Source: Pseudomonas chlororaphis
GTDB taxonomy: Bacteria; Pseudomonadota; Gammaproteobacteria; Pseudomonadales; Pseudomonadaceae
DNA length: 64,000 bases
Assembly: GCA_001023535.1 (NCBI GenBank)
Contig: CP011020.1
Coordinates: 4,663,734-4,727,733 of the forward strand
Reading direction: 5' to 3'
Of the stretch, positions 40,527 to 49,055 are shown one piece after another (the first letter of the stretch is position 1; each line of letters begins with the position of its first letter). The notes under the pieces were generated by a model, which saw nothing but the letters and a program-made list of their open reading frames with translations, was not told the DNA's origin and did no database searches. Made by a program: the position numbers and the translations under genes.

Positions 40527-41231
40527 TTAGAGGCCGCCGAGATACACGACTTGGCCGGTAATGAAATGGCTGCGCGAAGACAGGAAAAAGTCCGTCACAT
40601 TGGTCACGTCGTCGAACGTGCCGAAGCGCTTCAGCGACTGCTGCGCCAGCAGGTCCTTCATTTTTTGTGCGGGGATGACCCGCGTCAGATCGGTATCGAT
40701 CGGCGTGGGGCCCAGCGCATTAACGGTGATGCCAAAACTGGCCAGCTCCTTGGCCATTACACAGGTCAGGGTCTCCACAGCGGCTTTGGACGCGGCGTAC
40801 AGCGCCTCTCCTTCCAGCTTCAGCGGCTTGGCCACCGTGGAAAAATTCACAATGCGTCCCTGACGCCCGGCGCGCATGAGCTTTGCCGCTTCCCGGCTGA
40901 GCAGGAATGTGCCCAGCACATTGGTTTGCATGATGTTTTGCGCGGTTTTGTAGGGCGTCAGCAGCGAGTGATTCATGCTGGCGATGCCGGCATTGTTGAT
41001 CAGGTGATCAAGCCGGCCGCAGGTGCCACGCACGTGTTTCATCAGCTCGCCGATGGCCTGCTCATCGGCCACGTCCGCAATAAAGTGGTCGTAGCTTGAA
41101 TGGGTAAGATCGCTGGATGAACGGCTGCAGCCGATTACGCGATGCCCCTGAGCAAGGTAATACTCGGCCAGATGCCTGCCGATCCCCTTGCGTGTCCCCG
41201 TGATAAGCGTGACAGGCTTTTTATCGTCCAT
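40527..41231 (-). CDS. FabG-like short-chain reductase
   Basis: A 234-aa SDR similar to 3-oxoacyl-ACP reductases: TGTRKGIG near residue 11, NNAGIAS near 82, the catalytic Ser in NFSTVAKP and YAASKAAVETL with the Tyr and Lys. It would reduce a ketone or double bond on a carrier-bound or free intermediate. The start is the ATG of MDDKKPVTLITG (41231), which overlaps the end of the ACP2 gene by 11 nt; five more codons upstream are open. Confidence 0.9.
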   Translation of the reverse strand: MDDKKPVTLITGTRKGIGRHLAEYYLAQGHRVIGCSRSSSDLTHSSYDHFIADVADEQAIGELMKHVRGTCGRLDHLINNAGIASMNHSLLTPYKTAQNIMQTNVLGTFLLSREAAKLMRAGRQGRIVNFSTVAKPLKLEGEALYAASKAAVETLTCVMAKELASFGITVNALGPTPIDTDLTRVIPAQKMKDLLAQQSLKRFGTFDDVTNVTDFFLSSRSHFITGQVVYLGGL

Positions 41232-41526
41232 GGGGCACCTGAGCATTCAGTTCAAGAATGTAATTGGCGAAGGTGCTTACCGACTGGAACGGACTGCGCT
41301 TGGGGGACATGGCGCTGTCGTTGACCAGCGTCATCTTGACCCCCAGCTGTTCCTCAAGCATCTGCTCGACGTCAATCACAATGGACACCAGGCTCATCGA
41401 ATCGAGGACACCGCCGGCACCGTAGAGGGCGGTGTCTTCGCCTTGTTCCAGGCTGATGGGCTGGGCGAGACTGTGGTTTTCATTTTCAATCGCATTATAA
41501 ATAATGCTGAGAACTTGCTCTTTCAT
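41221..41526 (-). CDS. Acyl carrier protein 2
   Basis: A 101-aa carrier protein with the attachment serine Ser43 in GVLDSMSLVSIV. It is longer than ACP1, with a basic loop SAMSPKRSPF after helix II. Two different ACPs in one operon suggest that one carries the starter acid loaded by the AMP ligase and the other the extender or product. It overlaps the SDR start. Confidence 0.9.
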   Translation of the reverse strand: MKEQVLSIIYNAIENENHSLAQPISLEQGEDTALYGAGGVLDSMSLVSIVIDVEQMLEEQLGVKMTLVNDSAMSPKRSPFQSVSTFANYILELNAQVPHGR

Positions 41527-41547
41527 AGGGACTCTCTCAAAAGTGGA

Positions 41548-42348
41548 TCAGGCGAGACGCTTGACGAATTGATGAAGAAGTTGCGCTTCCTTGAGTTGAA
41601 AGTAGCGCGAGTCGATCACCGATAATTCAAAGCCAAGCACCACCAGGCACTGGTTTTGTTGTTTGAACTCAAGGCGGCAGCCAAAACGAAAATTCGAGGC
41701 GCCCGAGCGGCGCAGCTCCACCGGAATACACAGGATTTCGGTGTGTATCGGCAGCAGAAAGTCCCGATACGTAACATCCATTTTGTTGGTCACAAAGTTG
41801 ACTTTGCCTTTGGCCGCCGGGGTTACGTAATAGGCCTCTGCAACGGCGATGGTCATTTGGCGTGCAGCCTCGATGACCATCATTCCAGAAACATGCTGGC
41901 CGGTCAGATGATCGCTTAGTTCAGCATTGGCATCATCGATCATTAACGAAGCAGAATAAGTGCCATTACCATTTTCCCAAGGCGCGGAGATGGCAATGTT
42001 ATGACTCTTCAATTTGTGCGTAGCACTTGAAGAGGCGCGCGGGGGATGCTCCACCGGAAGGATATTCAATGTCGGCGCCAACGCCTCCTTGAATCCGTAC
42101 AGCGTGTTTAGTTGCTCATCGGTAACACCCTGACCAACATGTAAGGTCAACTTTTCGCTTTCAGCGAGTTGAGCAACCATTTCTTCGGCCGCTGTCACCG
42201 ATATAAATAGATTATCGCTGCACTGACTTTTTATCCTATCTCCCACTACGACGTAATGTCTGGGCGGTTCCTGCTGATGTGAACTAAGCGGGGAAAATCC
42301 AGAAAACGGGCACGAAGAAACGCTGCTTGAGACACTGAGCTCTTCCAT
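41548..42348 (-). CDS. AfsA-like hotdog protein (A-factor synthase family)
   Basis: A 266-aa protein whose C-terminal half (about residues 105-260) matches the A-factor biosynthesis hotdog domain. HK at 111-112 and the helix GMMVIEAARQ (Glu160, Arg163) correspond to the HK and ETIRQ positions of streptomycete AfsA, where Glu and Arg are needed for catalysis. AfsA joins a beta-ketoacyl group to dihydroxyacetone phosphate. The N-terminal half is not recognised and may be a degenerate first repeat. The start is taken as the ATG at 42348 with AAGGTG upstream, rather than a GTG at 42357 that overlaps this site. The gene is AT-richer than its neighbours. AfsA homologues are best known from actinomycetes. 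Confidence 0.75.
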   Translation of the reverse strand: MEELSVSSSVSSCPFSGFSPLSSHQQEPPRHYVVVGDRIKSQCSDNLFISVTAAEEMVAQLAESEKLTLHVGQGVTDEQLNTLYGFKEALAPTLNILPVEHPPRASSSATHKLKSHNIAISAPWENGNGTYSASLMIDDANAELSDHLTGQHVSGMMVIEAARQMTIAVAEAYYVTPAAKGKVNFVTNKMDVTYRDFLLPIHTEILCIPVELRRSGASNFRFGCRLEFKQQNQCLVVLGFELSVIDSRYFQLKEAQLLHQFVKRLA

Positions 42349-42359
42349 TTTTTTCACCT

Positions 42360-43115
42360 TTATAGGCTTACAGAATCCAGGTATTGGGATGAAACAGGCT
42401 GAAGTGTCACCGGACTGACAGGCTCGGTAATCATTCGGGTGATGGCAGGCACATGCTGGGTGAGGAAAAAATGGTTCCCCTCAAAGAACTCCAGCCGAAT
42501 AGAATCTTGACTATGCTCCTTCCAGGCCATCACATCCTGAACCGGTGCAAAGGGATCCTGGCTACCGCCTAAAACCGTCATGGGAAGGCCCAACGGCTCG
42601 CCCGGAAGGTGCCGGTATGAGGCTGCCGCCTGGAAATCCTTGATCAAGGAAGGCAGCATGCGGTGCTTGGCTGCCGAATCCTTGAACATGAAATCCGGAA
42701 TAATTCCAAACTTGGCAACCGTTTTAAGGAATACCTCTTCTGAATCGTCTAGTGTTACCTGTGCGCAGTTAAAGAGGTGCGGCGCACGGCAGGCAGCTAC
42801 CACTAACTTGATCAAATGCGGGCCAAATTCATGCTGGCGACGAGCAACCTCATACGCAACAATGGCCCCCAGGCTGTAACCAAAAACAATGACCTCGCGC
42901 GCCGCCAGGTTGTCGATCAGCGCAATGACTTCATTTGCCATGGCCTCGACAGTACCGGGTGCCTGCGTGACATCTTTTTGATAGCGACGTTTATAAGTGA
43001 CACCCGTCACCGGCATGTCAGTACCCACGGCACGTCGCAACGCTTCAAACGACAAGCCGCTGCCCCCGGCGAACGGTATGAACACACACACTTTTTCAGA
43101 GTCGATGAGCATCAT
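42360..43115 (-). CDS. Type II thioesterase
   Basis: A 251-aa alpha/beta hydrolase of the type II thioesterase class that removes misprimed acyl groups from carrier proteins or releases products. The catalytic Ser81 is in GYSLG, the Asp in GGSQDPFAP (about residue 198) and the His in GNHFFLT (about 228). First gene of the operon; ATG at 43115 with AAGGAG upstream. It precedes the AfsA-like gene by 11 nt. Such enzymes normally serve NRPS or PKS lines, yet no megasynthase is present here. Confidence 0.92.
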   Translation of the reverse strand: MMLIDSEKVCVFIPFAGGSGLSFEALRRAVGTDMPVTGVTYKRRYQKDVTQAPGTVEAMANEVIALIDNLAAREVIVFGYSLGAIVAYEVARRQHEFGPHLIKLVVAACRAPHLFNCAQVTLDDSEEVFLKTVAKFGIIPDFMFKDSAAKHRMLPSLIKDFQAAASYRHLPGEPLGLPMTVLGGSQDPFAPVQDVMAWKEHSQDSIRLEFFEGNHFFLTQHVPAITRMITEPVSPVTLQPVSSQYLDSVSL

Positions 43116-43486
43116 CGAAGACTCCTTGTTTGAGAGATCAAAAAAAGCTCAGGAAACTAATGTTCGTCCCTGACTGTTCTGCCAAGTTGGAGTCTGCCTG
43201 GTTTTCCGAAAAAACCGTTTACTGCGAGCAATTGTATTTCAGAGTATTTCAAAGCGGTTGAGCGTTTTCGGCTCAACTGTCTGAACTATAAGTTCAATAT
43301 CCGCGCATATTAAAAAGCCATTACAGGAGATGGCGAACGGACGGGTAAAAACATGACAGGAATTTTAAGGGGAGGGAGGTATCACGAAGAACAGCAGATA
43401 GCTGTATTGATGCGAGCACCCATACAACTAATCAGTACAAGGAAGGAATAACAAGTTACGAACGTGGACGACCGGTCACTCAATGG
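43116..43486 (-). promoter_or_regulatory. AT-rich region holding the operon promoter
   Basis: 371 nt between the MFS exporter gene and the thioesterase gene, visibly AT-rich. No gene. It must contain the promoter of the nine-gene operon unless transcription runs through from the exporters. No clear -35/-10 or LysR palindrome could be picked out by eye. Confidence 0.4.
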
Positions 43487-44680
43487 CTATACGACCGAAA
43501 GTTGTTTGGAGCGCGGCCTTAGGATCGCCAGCAAGGCGACCATTGCCAATACGGCGCACAATAATCCCAGAGTGGCGCATCCGGTCCATCCGAATCGCAG
43601 CCAAAGATACCCACCCAAGGCACTGCCAAATGCCCCACCACAAAAATTGCAGACCATGTACACGGTGTTCAAGCGGCTTCGGCTTTCCGGGCTCAGAGAA
43701 AAAATCCGTGTCTGGTTGGCCACCTGCCCCAGCTGCAAGGCAAAGCTGAGCAGGTTGGCGCACGCCAGCAGCACAATGAACAGATTGGCCCAGGCCATCG
43801 ATAAGACGAAGCTCAGGCAACACAGCGCAATAGAAGCGAGGCTGATAGCGACCGTGCCAAACCGTTCACACAGTTTGCCAGCCGCCGGCGTCAGCAACGT
43901 GGCGAGGGCGCCCCACAGACTGAACAGGCCGACCTCCGTGGCATTCATGTTGTGGGGTGGCCCCATTAGCTTGAAAGCGATGACCGACCAGAACGCACTG
44001 AAGGCGGCAAACACGGCGGCGCCCAAGGCGCAAGACAGGCGCAGCAACGGTTCATGCCAGAAAAGGTGCAGCATCGAACTCAGGAGTCGGCCATAGGCAA
44101 CCGGTATTCCGGGCGCATGACGCTGAGGCAGAATCCTCGGCAGAACCAGCGCGCACAGGGCCATGACGCAAGCCGCCACCCAATACACCGAGTGCCAGCC
44201 AAGGTGATCGGCCAACCATCCAGCAATGGCCCTGGACAGCAGGATTCCGATGACCAAACCCGTTTGTATCCAGGCAATGACGCGACTGCGTTCGCCGGCA
44301 GTGGCCAGACCTGCCAGATAAGGGAGCAGTACCTGCGGAATGCAGGTACCCATGCAGATCAGGAAGCTGACGCCCGCCAGGAACGAAAGTTGGGTGGCTT
44401 GGCTGGCCAGCAATAGCATGGCCGCGGTCCACGCGAGCAGCACGCGGCACAGTCGCAAGGGCGCCACCCTGTCGCCCAACGGGACGATCAGCAATATCCC
44501 CAGCGCATAGCCCATCTGCGATGCCGTGGCGATCCAACTGGTCTGCCCCGCGTCAATGCTCATCGCACCGGCAAACACCGGCAGCAGTGCTTGGTTAAAG
44601 TAAACGTTGGCCACCGACAAGCCGCACAATGCGGCAATGCCCGCCAAAATCAGCGGCGTAAAGTGTGTGTTGGACGACAT
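43487..44680 (-). CDS. MFS transporter (12-TM, drug efflux type)
   Basis: A 397-aa inner-membrane major facilitator with about 12 hydrophobic segments. Loop 2-3 has the MFS pattern (GDRVAPLRLCRVLL). It is similar to arabinose-efflux/chloramphenicol-type exporters. Start is the ATG of MSSNTHFTPLIL (44680). It lies 23 nt after the DHA2 gene and upstream of the biosynthetic operon, so export of the product or a precursor is likely. Confidence 0.9.
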   Translation of the reverse strand: MSSNTHFTPLILAGIAALCGLSVANVYFNQALLPVFAGAMSIDAGQTSWIATASQMGYALGILLIVPLGDRVAPLRLCRVLLAWTAAMLLLASQATQLSFLAGVSFLICMGTCIPQVLLPYLAGLATAGERSRVIAWIQTGLVIGILLSRAIAGWLADHLGWHSVYWVAACVMALCALVLPRILPQRHAPGIPVAYGRLLSSMLHLFWHEPLLRLSCALGAAVFAAFSAFWSVIAFKLMGPPHNMNATEVGLFSLWGALATLLTPAAGKLCERFGTVAISLASIALCCLSFVLSMAWANLFIVLLACANLLSFALQLGQVANQTRIFSLSPESRSRLNTVYMVCNFCGGAFGSALGGYLWLRFGWTGCATLGLLCAVLAMVALLAILRPRSKQLSVV

Positions 44681-44703
44681 TACCCATAACTCCAAAGCAG
44701 TTT

Positions 44704-46257
44704 TCAGCTATCCGATGAAAATCGCACGGCATCGGTCGTGGACTCGGTACCGACTTCGCTTTGGCGTCCCAAAAACAGAAAGACCACAGTGGCAGTGAGC
44801 AAGGTGAAGATCGCCAGCAGTTGCAGCAAGGTCTTGAAGCCTGCGGTGTAGGCCAAGCGCAGCATCGTCAAGGGGATCTGGCTGGCGCTGGTGCTGGCGT
44901 GCTGGAGATCGCCCATGACCAGCCGTTGCGCGATCGTTGAATAATCAGCGACAGGCAGCCTGACCGAGGCATTGAGGCTCAGGTGGTGCGCGACCAGCGC
45001 CGTCAGCACGGCGACAGTGATTGCCAGGGCGACGCCTTCGCTGGCCACTCGTGTCGTGTTGAAGATACCGGCGGCCATCCCGGCTCGTTCCTTGGGGATC
45101 ACGCTGACCGACAAGCCATCCATCAGGCCCCAGGGCAGTCCTGTGCCGATCCCGGTCAGCAACATGGCCGCGAGGATCTGCCCGTGTTCGCCGGCCGGGA
45201 TCACGCTGAGCCAGTAGAGCCCCACCGCGGCGATCACGAAACCAATGGCGCACAGCACGCCCGCGGACAACCAGCGGGTCAGCGACGCGGCGATCATGGG
45301 GATCACCAGCATCGGGGCGGACAGGGCCAACATCATTAACCCCGCTTCAAAGGCACTGGCCCCCTCCACACCGATAAACCGAAACGGCAGCAGTACGATC
45401 AAGACGATGTAGCAATAGCAGGTGCCGATCGGCAGGATCTGTACGCCGACAAAACGCGGAAACAGGAACAAGCCCAGTTCCAGCATCGGATGCTTCGCCC
45501 GATTTTCAACAATGATGAACAGCAGCAAGAAGACCGCCGCCGCGCCAAACAGGGCCTGGATGACCGGCGAACCCCAGCCCTGCTCCGGCGCCAGGATCAC
45601 TGCCGTGGTGAAGGCCACCAACAGGCCGGAAAACGTCAGCACGCCGGGCGTATCCAAGCGCTGAGCCTGCGGGTCGCGGCTTTCGCGCATTTTGGGCAGC
45701 GCAAAGATCAAGGAAAGAATGGCGAGCAAGGCGGTGCAAAGAAAAATGCTGCGCCAGCCCATGGACTCGATCAGCAAACCCGATACCAACGGGCCGAAGG
45801 CCAGGCCAACGCCAAACGTGGTGCCCAGCAGGCTGAACGCACGTGTCCTGGCATGTCCGTCGAACTCTTGGGCCAGGGCCGCCGAACCGCTGGCCAACGC
45901 AGCCGCCGCGGCGATGCCTTGTACGCCACGCAAGAGGTCCAGCCAGATCATGTCGGGCACCACCGCCAACAGGATCGACACCAACGCAAACAGCGCGATA
46001 CCGCACATGAACACCAGCTTACGCCCATAGAGGTCGGCGAGCGTGCCGGCCGCCATCAACAGGCTGCCAAAACTGAGCATGAAGGCGTTGGTGATCCAGG
46101 CCAGTTCGGTGGGATGGGCATCGAAGGTCTGACCAATGAACGGCGTGGCCACTGCCCCGCCGGTAAAGCTCATGGGCAATACCAGGGCTGCCAGGCAAAT
46201 GGCAGCCAGGATGGAATACCGGCCCCGGGTCGGCAGCGGTTCGGTAGCTGAGTTCAT
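44704..46257 (-). CDS. DHA2-family MFS exporter (14-TM)
   Basis: A 517-aa proton-driven multidrug-type exporter with about 14 hydrophobic segments. Family marks are TFDAHPTELAWITNAFMLS, AGTLADLYGRKLVFMCG (motif A) and FGPLVSGLLIESMGWRSIF (motif C). Such pumps often give self-resistance to, or export, secondary metabolites. It diverges from LysR B with a 144-nt intergenic region, a standard LysR-target arrangement. Confidence 0.92.
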   Translation of the reverse strand: MNSATEPLPTRGRYSILAAICLAALVLPMSFTGGAVATPFIGQTFDAHPTELAWITNAFMLSFGSLLMAAGTLADLYGRKLVFMCGIALFALVSILLAVVPDMIWLDLLRGVQGIAAAAALASGSAALAQEFDGHARTRAFSLLGTTFGVGLAFGPLVSGLLIESMGWRSIFLCTALLAILSLIFALPKMRESRDPQAQRLDTPGVLTFSGLLVAFTTAVILAPEQGWGSPVIQALFGAAAVFLLLFIIVENRAKHPMLELGLFLFPRFVGVQILPIGTCYCYIVLIVLLPFRFIGVEGASAFEAGLMMLALSAPMLVIPMIAASLTRWLSAGVLCAIGFVIAAVGLYWLSVIPAGEHGQILAAMLLTGIGTGLPWGLMDGLSVSVIPKERAGMAAGIFNTTRVASEGVALAITVAVLTALVAHHLSLNASVRLPVADYSTIAQRLVMGDLQHASTSASQIPLTMLRLAYTAGFKTLLQLLAIFTLLTATVVFLFLGRQSEVGTESTTDAVRFSSDS

Positions 46258-46401
46258 GACGTCATTCCCTGCATATCTTTGAAGTATCCGTGCTGTCCAG
46301 GCTAAGGCGCGCGATCGTTTCGTACACTCTAGTTAGGATACAATCGAAGATAAACGGGCTTTTATTCCACTTATAATGAACTAAAAGGATGTAATCGATT
46401 C

Positions 46402-47325
46402 GTGGACAGTCTCAGTGGCGTGACCTCTTTCGTAAAAACCGCCGAGGCGCTGAGTTTTATCAGTGCCGCCAGGGCGTTGGGGATTTCCGCCTCCGCCGTG
46501 GGCAAGAACGTGGCCAAACTGGAGGCCTCGTTGAATGTGCGGCTGCTGCACCGCAGCACGCGCAAAGTCAGCCTGACAGCCGAAGGACAGCTGTTCTATG
46601 AACGCTGCCGAAAGATCCTCGACGACCTTGAAGACGCCCAGGCGATGCTGTCCCACGCCACGCAGGAGCCCCGCGGAAAGCTGCGCGTGAGCCTGCCCAC
46701 CATTGGCTATCGCTTTCTGTTGCCGCACATGACGCGGTTCCGCAAGACCTATCCGGACATCGAGCTGGAGCTGGACTTCAACGATCAATTGGTGGATGTG
46801 ATCGATGAGGGCTTTGACGTGGTGATTCGCAGCGGCGGCCAGGCCGACTCGAAGTTGATGGCGCGAAAGCTGGGGCCTTTCAAGTTTGTCCTGTGCGCGT
46901 CACCCGATTACTTGCAACGCAAGGGACGGCCCACCGCGATCAGCGACCTCGAACACCACGAGTGCTTGCGTTATCGATTTGTCACGACGGGCAAAATAAT
47001 GGACTGGAGCATGTCTGCCGCCCCGGAGTTCGTGCAGTTGCGCCTGCCCACCGCCCTGACGCTGAACAACATGGAGGCCATGTTGATGGCCGTGGTGGAT
47101 GGGCACGGAATCGCCTTTGTCCCGGACTTCCTGGCGCGCGAAGCCATCGCCCAAGGTCGCCTGGAAACGCTGCTCGATGGTCACAGCGAAGACCAGGGGC
47201 AATTCTGGGCACTGTGGCCGTCCAGTCGTCATCTTTCGCCAAAAATCCGCGTATTCGTAGACTTCGCCGCCGAGCACCTGTTTGCCAATCCACCGCTGGA
47301 GGGCCCGGGCACAGCTCGCTCGTGA
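46402..47325 (+). CDS. LysR-family regulator B, right flank of the cluster
   Basis: A 307-aa LysR regulator, paralogous to LysR A (same opening MD(S/N)LSG, ALGIS(A/S)SAVGK, HRSTR). It diverges from the DHA2 exporter gene, so it most likely controls that exporter and perhaps the operon beyond. GTG start with AAGGAT upstream. The end is followed after 4 nt by the second copy of the fecI-promoter repeat. Confidence 0.92.
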   Translation: MDSLSGVTSFVKTAEALSFISAARALGISASAVGKNVAKLEASLNVRLLHRSTRKVSLTAEGQLFYERCRKILDDLEDAQAMLSHATQEPRGKLRVSLPTIGYRFLLPHMTRFRKTYPDIELELDFNDQLVDVIDEGFDVVIRSGGQADSKLMARKLGPFKFVLCASPDYLQRKGRPTAISDLEHHECLRYRFVTTGKIMDWSMSAAPEFVQLRLPTALTLNNMEAMLMAVVDGHGIAFVPDFLAREAIAQGRLETLLDGHSEDQGQFWALWPSSRHLSPKIRVFVDFAAEHLFANPPLEGPGTARS

Positions 47326-47329
47326 AGCC

Positions 47330-47476
47330 TTGCCTGCTCCTAGCAGCCCGAGAACACCGTGGCGAACGCCAAAAGCCGGCAAATTTGCTCTGGCGTCTGC
47401 CGCCTGAATATAATGCGATTCATTATCAATTATGTAGTTTCCGGGATGCTGATGCGCAGCAACGACACACTGGGTG
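47330..47476 (+). repeat. Direct repeat copy 2: intact fecI promoter and start
   Basis: 147 nt that match copy 1 at 34656-34800. This copy includes the good Fur box and the functional fecI start. The two copies enclose 12.5 kb (both LysR genes, the operon and the exporters). Confidence 0.8.
47409..47427. promoter_or_regulatory. Fur box upstream of fecI
   Basis: TATAATGCGATTCATTATC matches 15 of 19 positions of the Fur consensus GATAATGATAATCATTATC and lies 19 nt before the fecI start. Iron-replete repression by Fur (gene at 7.1 kb) is expected. Confidence 0.75.
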
Positions 47477-47967
47477 ATGCCGATCTCGCGCTGCTCTACC
47501 GCAGCCACCATTCGTGGTTGCATGGCTGGCTGAGCCGGCGCATCGGTTGTCGCGAAAGCGCAGCAGACCTGGCGCAGGACACGTTCGTGCGTCTGCTCAA
47601 GTCCCGTCAATCCAGCCCTTTGCGCGAACCGCGCGCGTATCTGAGCAGCATCGCCCGCGGGCTGATGATCGATCGGTACCGCCGTCGCGAGCTCGAACGT
47701 GCCTACTTTGAAAGCCTCGCGCTGCTGCCTGCCCAAGAGGCTCCCTCTGAAGAAGAACGGCTGCTGATTCTCGACAGCCTCGAACGGATCGACCGCCTGC
47801 TTGACCTGCTCAAGCCGAGAGTGCGCGAGGCGTTTCTGCTCGCCCAGCTCGACGGTTTGACCTGCCTGCAAATCGCCGAAAAATTGGGGGTTTCCCGTTC
47901 TACGGTGGAACGCGACCTGGCCAAGGCCCTGCAACACTGCTATCGCTTGCGCTATGCCGACCAGTGA
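47446..47967 (+). CDS. fecI: ECF sigma factor, FecI type
   Basis: An extracytoplasmic-function sigma factor that directs transcription of the downstream receptor gene when the ferric siderophore is bound. The 173-aa protein has region 2 (DLALLYRSHHSWLHGWLSRR; LAQDTFVRLLK; YLSSIARGLMIDRYRRR) and region 4 (LLKPRVREAFLLAQLDGL; IAEKLGVSRSTVERDLAKAL). The start is ATG at 47446 or two codons later; the ribosome-binding site is weak. Its stop overlaps the fecR start by 14 nt. Under a Fur box. Confidence 0.93.
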   Translation: MLMRSNDTLGDADLALLYRSHHSWLHGWLSRRIGCRESAADLAQDTFVRLLKSRQSSPLREPRAYLSSIARGLMIDRYRRRELERAYFESLALLPAQEAPSEEERLLILDSLERIDRLLDLLKPRVREAFLLAQLDGLTCLQIAEKLGVSRSTVERDLAKALQHCYRLRYADQ

Positions 47968-48934
47968 AGCCCGGGGGCTGGACCCGGCCGTGGTCGACCA
48001 GGCGATCCACTGGCTGGTGCGCCTGCGCTTCAACCCGGCCGATGAGCAAACCCAACGCACCTTCGAGCACTGGCTGGCCCAGCGGCCGGAGCATCGGTTG
48101 GCGTGGCAACGTGTCGAAGCGCTTGGCGATGACTTCGCCGGTATCCCGCCTGATCTGGCCCGGCACACCCTCAAGGGCACGCGCTCAGGCCTGCATCGGC
48201 GCCAGAGCCTGAAGCTGCTGGGCATGTTTGCCACGGCAGGCGGCGCGGCCTGGCTCAGCCGGGACTACACGCCGCTGCCGGCCCTGCTCGCCCAACAGCA
48301 CAGCAAAACCGGCGAGCGCAAACGCGTCCAACTCGACGATGGCAGTCTTATCCAGCTCAACAGCGACAGTGCCGTCGACAGCGACTTCACCGCAGAAAGG
48401 CGTCTGGTGATTCTGCGGCGCGGCGAAATCATCGTGAACACCGGTGCGGATGCCGGCGCGGCGCAACCGCGTCCATTCTGGCTGCAGACCCGCGACGGGT
48501 TCATACGCACCCTCAATGCCCGCTTCCTGGCGCACGAGCGTGACGACGGCACCCTCCTCGCGGTGCAGTCGGGCGCCGTCACGGTGTTTCCCGGGTCCAG
48601 TCGAAGCCTGGCCAGCGACACCGTCCAAGCCGCCAACCAACGGTTGTTCACCGCCAAGGGCGTGGCTGAGTTCCAGGACAACGGCCTGGACCTATGGAGT
48701 TGGAGCGACGGCGTGATCAGCGCCCGCCACATGCGCCTCGATGATTTTATCGAGGCCTTGTCGCGCTATCGCCCCGGCGTGTTGCGCTGCGCCAAAGAAG
48801 TCTCGGGGCTGCGCGTTTCCGGCACTTTCCAGCTCGCCGATACCGATCAGGTACTGGCCTTGGTTGCGCAGTCATTGCAGTTGCGCATCGATTATCGAAC
48901 CCACTATTGGGTGACCTTGAGCGCCGCCAGCTGA
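47954..48934 (+). CDS. fecR: FecR-type anti-sigma/sigma regulator
   Basis: Inner-membrane regulator that relays the receptor signal to FecI. The 326-aa protein has an N-terminal cytoplasmic domain (AIHWLVRLRFNPADEQTQRT; HWLAQRPEHRLAWQRVE, the DUF4880 pattern), a hydrophobic segment near residues 85-100 (LKLLGMFATAGGAAWL) and a periplasmic FecR domain (RVQLDDGSLIQLNSDSAV; ILRRGEIIVNTG), then a C-terminal STN-like part that contacts the receptor's signalling domain. It overlaps fecI. Confidence 0.93.
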   Translation: MPTSEARGLDPAVVDQAIHWLVRLRFNPADEQTQRTFEHWLAQRPEHRLAWQRVEALGDDFAGIPPDLARHTLKGTRSGLHRRQSLKLLGMFATAGGAAWLSRDYTPLPALLAQQHSKTGERKRVQLDDGSLIQLNSDSAVDSDFTAERRLVILRRGEIIVNTGADAGAAQPRPFWLQTRDGFIRTLNARFLAHERDDGTLLAVQSGAVTVFPGSSRSLASDTVQAANQRLFTAKGVAEFQDNGLDLWSWSDGVISARHMRLDDFIEALSRYRPGVLRCAKEVSGLRVSGTFQLADTDQVLALVAQSLQLRIDYRTHYWVTLSAAS

Positions 48935-49055
48935 GTGACGTTCTCGTTGCGCAACCTTATCAAATAAAAATGAGGTGATTTCTCATTCTCGTTCGGCATG
49001 TAAGAAAGGCCGACATACAGGCCGATCTGCCGATCCCCTTTCACGGAGCGAGTAA

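Noticed and set aside
44983..46251. Plus-strand frames opposite the DHA2 exporter gene
   Set aside because: Antisense of a well-supported 14-TM transporter; no independent features.
35027..47325. NRPS or modular PKS cluster
   Set aside because: A type II thioesterase and ACPs are present, but there is no condensation domain, KS-AT module or multidomain gene; the frames are all single-domain size.
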